A DNA stretch of 6,924 bases from CAZMUD01 sp964569715 (GTDB lineage Bacteria > Chloroflexota > Dehalococcoidia > Dehalococcoidales > UBA2162). The translations under genes and the position numbers were made by a program. The notes under the pieces were generated by a model, which saw only the letters and a list, made by a program, of their open reading frames with translations, did no database searches and was not told the DNA's origin. Every line of letters starts with the position of its first letter. The first letter of the stretch is position 1. The DNA is taken from positions 1 to 6,924 of the forward strand of contig CAZMUD010000058.1 of the NCBI GenBank assembly GCA_964569715.1, written 5' to 3'. Below, one piece after another: positions 4,644 to 6,924 of this stretch.

Positions 4644-6110
4644 GTCAGCGATAGGTTAGAGGAGTTTGCCCCTATATTTTACCCGAAATCACATGCTGTG
4701 ATCGGGGCTTCAGCCGACCTACGGAAGTTTGGCGGAAGGTTCCTAAGAGTATTGCTCTCATTTGGCTATGCCGGGAAGACCTACCCGGTGAACCCCCGCG
4801 AGAGCCAGATTCTGGGACTCAAGACATACTCCAGAGTTGGCGATATCACGGAACCAGTTGACTTCGCCAGCATCACTGTTCCAGCTCAGGCCGTTCCTGA
4901 AATCGTTGAGGAATGCCTAGCCAAGGGGATAAAAGCAGTGCAGGTCCTTACTGCTGGTTTCAGGGAGATAAGCGAAGAAGGTCAAAAGCTTGAAGAGCAA
5001 CTGATTAGTATCGCCGCCAAGGGGATTCGCATCATTGGCCCCAACTGTTTCGGTGTTTACTGTCCAGCGGGCGGTCAGACTATCCTGCCAGGCGAGGATT
5101 TTCCCAGAGAAAGTGGGCCGGTAGCGTTTATCAGCCAAAGCGGCGGCTATGCTGTCAGAGTCCCACGCCAGGCTAGCGGCTGGGGAATTCGCTTCAGCAA
5201 GGTGGTCAGCTACGGGAATGCCTGCGATGTGAATGAGTGCGACCTTCTGGAATATCTGAGAGAGGATGCGGAGACCAGGGTCATTACTGGCTATATTGAG
5301 GGTGTGAAAGACGGGCCCAGATTCTTCAAACTCCTTCAAGAGGTTTCTAAAACCAAGCCGGTGATACTCTGGAAGGGAGGACTTACCCATAGCGGGGCCA
5401 GGGCAGTTCATTCTCACACTGGCTCTCTGGGTGGTGAGGAGGCAGTCTGGGATGCCGTTTTCAAACAAAGCAGTGCTATTCGGGTGAACAGCCTTGAAGA
5501 GCTTCTTGATACCACCCTTGCCTTTCTGCACCTGGCTCCATACCGAGGGCGCAAGGTTTGTCCGGTGGGTGGCGGTGGCGGAATCACCGTGGCTGCCAGC
5601 GATGCCTGCGAGAGAGTGGGGCTTTCGGTGCCGCTGTTCCCTACCCAGCTTCAGAAGAAGCTGGCGTCAATGGTCCCCCCGGCAGGTACTAGCGTTCGAA
5701 ACCCGGTGGACGTGGGCAGCCCCTTCCCACTCCCTGCCGCGCTCAGGGGAGTTTTGGAAGCGGTGCTCACCGAGGGCGGTGTGGACGCCATAATTGTCGA
5801 TGAGATTGAAATGTCTATATCAACCCCCAGTATGAAGGGGTTTGGAGGAAATCACGGAGAACTGACCCAAGTCCCGGTTGATGTTAAAAAGAGATTGGAC
5901 AAGCCGGTAGTGATGGTGCTGCCTGTAGAGGCCATCGGGGCCGATGCCCTGGAGTTTGAAGGTGCCCGGCGCAACATCTGCGATTACTACCTTAGCCAAG
6001 GAATCCCGGTTTACCTAACGCTGGAGCGTGCTGCCAAAGCCTTAGCAAATTTGGCCGGCTATTATGAACGCCGTGATGCAATTTCATCACCATCGGACTC
6101 AGGCAACTAA
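4641..6110 (+). CDS. ADP-forming acyl-CoA synthetase, alpha subunit (CoA-binding and ligase domains)
   Basis: A member of the succinyl-CoA-ligase-like ADP-forming acyl-CoA synthetases, which interconvert acyl-CoA, ADP and phosphate with acid, CoA and ATP. From 4641 it has 489 codons. Rossmann-like CoA-binding domain: AVIGASAD (about 19-26), YPVNP and GPNCFG (about 133-138). The second domain has ISQSGG (about 164-169) and the phosphorylated histidine in SHTGSL (H259, near His254-257 in studied enzymes). The third domain (about 300-480) has VGGGGG and RNPVDVG. The first standard start, GTG 4698, is the valine inside AVIGAS, so starting there would cut into the first strand. The frame upstream encodes VSDRLEEFAPIFYPKSHA, as expected for the family, and a Shine-Dalgarno fits ACG 4641. 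The ATP-grasp beta domain is absent, so a separate beta subunit is needed. ETF beta follows after 107 nt. The acyl substrate is unknown. Confidence 0.9.
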   Translation, partial: TVSDRLEEFAPIFYPKSHAVIGASADLRKFGGRFLRVLLSFGYAGKTYPVNPRESQILGLKTYSRVGDITEPVDFASITVPAQAVPEIVEECLAKGIKAVQVLTAGFREISEEGQKLEEQLISIAAKGIRIIGPNCFGVYCPAGGQTILPGEDFPRESGPVAFISQSGGYAVRVPRQASGWGIRFSKVVSYGNACDVNECDLLEYLREDAETRVITGYIEGVKDGPRFFKLLQEVSKTKPVILWKGGLTHSGARAVHSHTGSLGGEEAVWDAVFKQSSAIRVNSLEELLDTTLAFLHLAPYRGRKVCPVGGGGGITVAASDACERVGLSVPLFPTQLQKKLASMVPPAGTSVRNPVDVGSPFPLPAALRGVLEAVLTEGGVDAIIVDEIEMSISTPSMKGFGGNHGELTQVPVDVKKRLDKPVVMVLPVEAIGADALEFEGARRNICDYYLSQGIPVYLTLERAAKALANLAGYYERRDAISSPSDSGN

Positions 6111-6204
6111 AATCCAGGAGCTGGCAATCGGTTTTCCCCTACCCAGCTTATTTCCATCGGAAGAGCTTTCACACTACAATAGCGTGACTCAAGTAAAAGA
6201 CAAA

Positions 6205-6220
6205 AGAAGGAAGGGAAATG
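6205..6220 (+). promoter_or_regulatory. Ribosome binding site and start of the ETF beta gene
   Basis: AGAAGG (6205-6210) precedes ATG 6218 by 7 nt, and a second purine run, AAGGG, lies between. The 107-bp gap after the synthetase holds no promoter or U-tailed hairpin that I can see, so one transcript for both genes is likely. Confidence 0.6.
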
Positions 6221-6924
6221 AATTACATAGTTTTAGTCAAACAAGTGCCTGATATAAAAAATATCCCCAATGAGGCTTGGGACTGGGAGAAGGGCACCTT
6301 AAAAAGAGGTTTGTTGGATAACGTCTGCAATGAACTTGATAAACAGGCGTTGACCTTTGCGTTAAGGATGAAAGAGAAACATAATGGCCAGACAGTTAGT
6401 TTAACAATGGGTCCGCCTTTTGCCGAAGAAGTTTTGAGATATTCTTTATCCATCGGCGCTGATGTAGGTGTGCTGCTTACTGATAGAAAGCTCGGAGGTG
6501 CTGATACAGCAGCTACAGCTTACCCACTGGCTCAAGCAATAAGAAAAATTGAAAAAGAGATATTTAACGGTGACAAGAACTACGTAATCGTCAGTGGCAT
6601 GCAGTCAGTCGATGGTGATACCGCCCAGGTTCCTCCACAGATTGCCGAAGGGCTGGGCATAGTGCATATCGCCTATGCCACATCTTTTAGCTTTGATAAC
6701 GGAAATCTGAGAGTGGAAAGAATAACCAGAAGGGGCACCGAAACGGTAACCCCAGAGAATTACCCCTGTATGGTGACTGTTACCGAATGGACGCAGCCAC
6801 TAAATGCCTCGTTCAGTAGAACAAGGTGGGCACATTCGCAACAACTTTACCGGTGGAGCGCTACTGATATAAACGCCGACGAATCCCATATTGGGTTAAC
6901 CGGCTCGAGAACAGCTGTCGTTAG
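6218..6924 (+). CDS. etfB: Electron transfer flavoprotein beta subunit (FixA/EtfB family), 3'-truncated by the window
   Basis: The frame is open from ATG 6218 to the window edge (235 full codons plus 2 nt), so the C-terminus is missing; family members have about 250-290 residues. ETF is a soluble alpha/beta heterodimer that carries electrons from acyl-CoA dehydrogenases to a quinone or ferredoxin route. Motifs in order: the N-terminal VKQVPD (8-13), SIGAD followed by VLLTDR (78-90), GGADTAAT (93-100), and the nucleotide-binding block VDGDTAQVPPQIAEGLG (131-147). The last is the AMP/FAD-contacting loop of beta subunits. Whether this is an electron-bifurcating type cannot be told without the alpha subunit, which should follow directly. 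Linkage to the acyl-CoA synthetase points to beta-oxidation-like metabolism of fatty, branched or aromatic acids. Confidence 0.92.
   Translation, partial: MNYIVLVKQVPDIKNIPNEAWDWEKGTLKRGLLDNVCNELDKQALTFALRMKEKHNGQTVSLTMGPPFAEEVLRYSLSIGADVGVLLTDRKLGGADTAATAYPLAQAIRKIEKEIFNGDKNYVIVSGMQSVDGDTAQVPPQIAEGLGIVHIAYATSFSFDNGNLRVERITRRGTETVTPENYPCMVTVTEWTQPLNASFSRTRWAHSQQLYRWSATDINADESHIGLTGSRTAVV

Noticed and set aside
4620..4690. Extension of the possible - strand relic (ANSSNLSLTVMYLLEG)
   Set aside because: This is the antisense of the synthetase N-terminal codons, which are explained by the + strand gene.
4917..5531. 204-codon open frame on the - strand inside the synthetase gene
   Set aside because: It lies fully antisense to a gene with clear family motifs and has no family-like features of its own.
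6116..6150. AGCTGG...CCAGCT inverted repeat after the synthetase
   Set aside because: Only 6 bp of stem with an 18-nt loop and no T-tract, so it is not a credible terminator.
6064..6252. 62-codon frame linking the synthetase end to the ETF start
   Set aside because: It overlaps both genes out of frame and has low-complexity, non-family content.
1..6924. CRISPR array, transposase or insertion sequence
   Set aside because: No regularly spaced repeats, no DDE transposase motifs and no paired terminal inverted repeats were seen.

Overview
The window looks like part of a metagenome-assembled bacterial scaffold: a run of exactly 100 Ns (1982-2081) is the usual mark of a scaffold join. The gene content fits an anaerobic, energy-limited bacterium: a divergent YchF-type ATPase, an ADP-forming acyl-CoA synthetase alpha subunit, an ETF beta subunit, and a tRNA with encoded CCA. 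The style of the YchF-like and ETF genes makes me lean to Chloroflexota (Dehalococcoidia), but this is inference and the assignment is tentative.

Left part (1-1981) is accessory DNA. A small gene on the + strand (62-382) encodes a probable ribbon-helix-helix protein, preceded by a -10 box and two copies of the 9-mer ACGGTCAAC. About 350 bp without a convincing gene follow. They contain the 3' half of a tRNA on the - strand (564-603) with no 5' half, the kind of remnant an integration event leaves. Next comes a full-length tyrosine recombinase (731-1801, -) with all catalytic residues. It starts only 45 nt downstream of an intact tRNA-Ala(UGC) on the same strand (1847-1922), which has its own promoter. 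The integrase has no clear promoter or ribosome binding site of its own and may be read from the tRNA promoter.

Middle part (2082-4398), beyond the gap, is ordinary chromosomal sequence: a TauE/SafE-type membrane transporter (+) converges, with 21 nt between, on a two-gene operon on the - strand. That operon holds a 73-residue HEAT-like protein followed by a divergent YchF-family P-loop protein whose Walker A lysine is arginine and whose G3 motif is rearranged.

Right part (4399-6924): a 240-bp intergenic region carries back-to-back promoters, one for the HEAT/YchF operon (-) and one very good sigma70-like promoter (TTGACA-17-TATGAT) for the rightward operon. The first rightward gene is an ADP-forming acyl-CoA synthetase alpha subunit with the phosphohistidine motif SHTGSL. 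Its ideally placed Shine-Dalgarno sequence leads to ACG (or ATC), not to a standard start, so the real N-terminus probably lies 19 codons upstream of the first GTG. It is followed by an ETF beta-subunit (FixA-type) gene that runs off the end of the window. Together these two suggest an acyl-CoA oxidation module: ETF takes electrons from acyl-CoA dehydrogenation and the synthetase interconverts acyl-CoA and acid with ATP gain or cost. The ATP-grasp beta subunit is not in the window.
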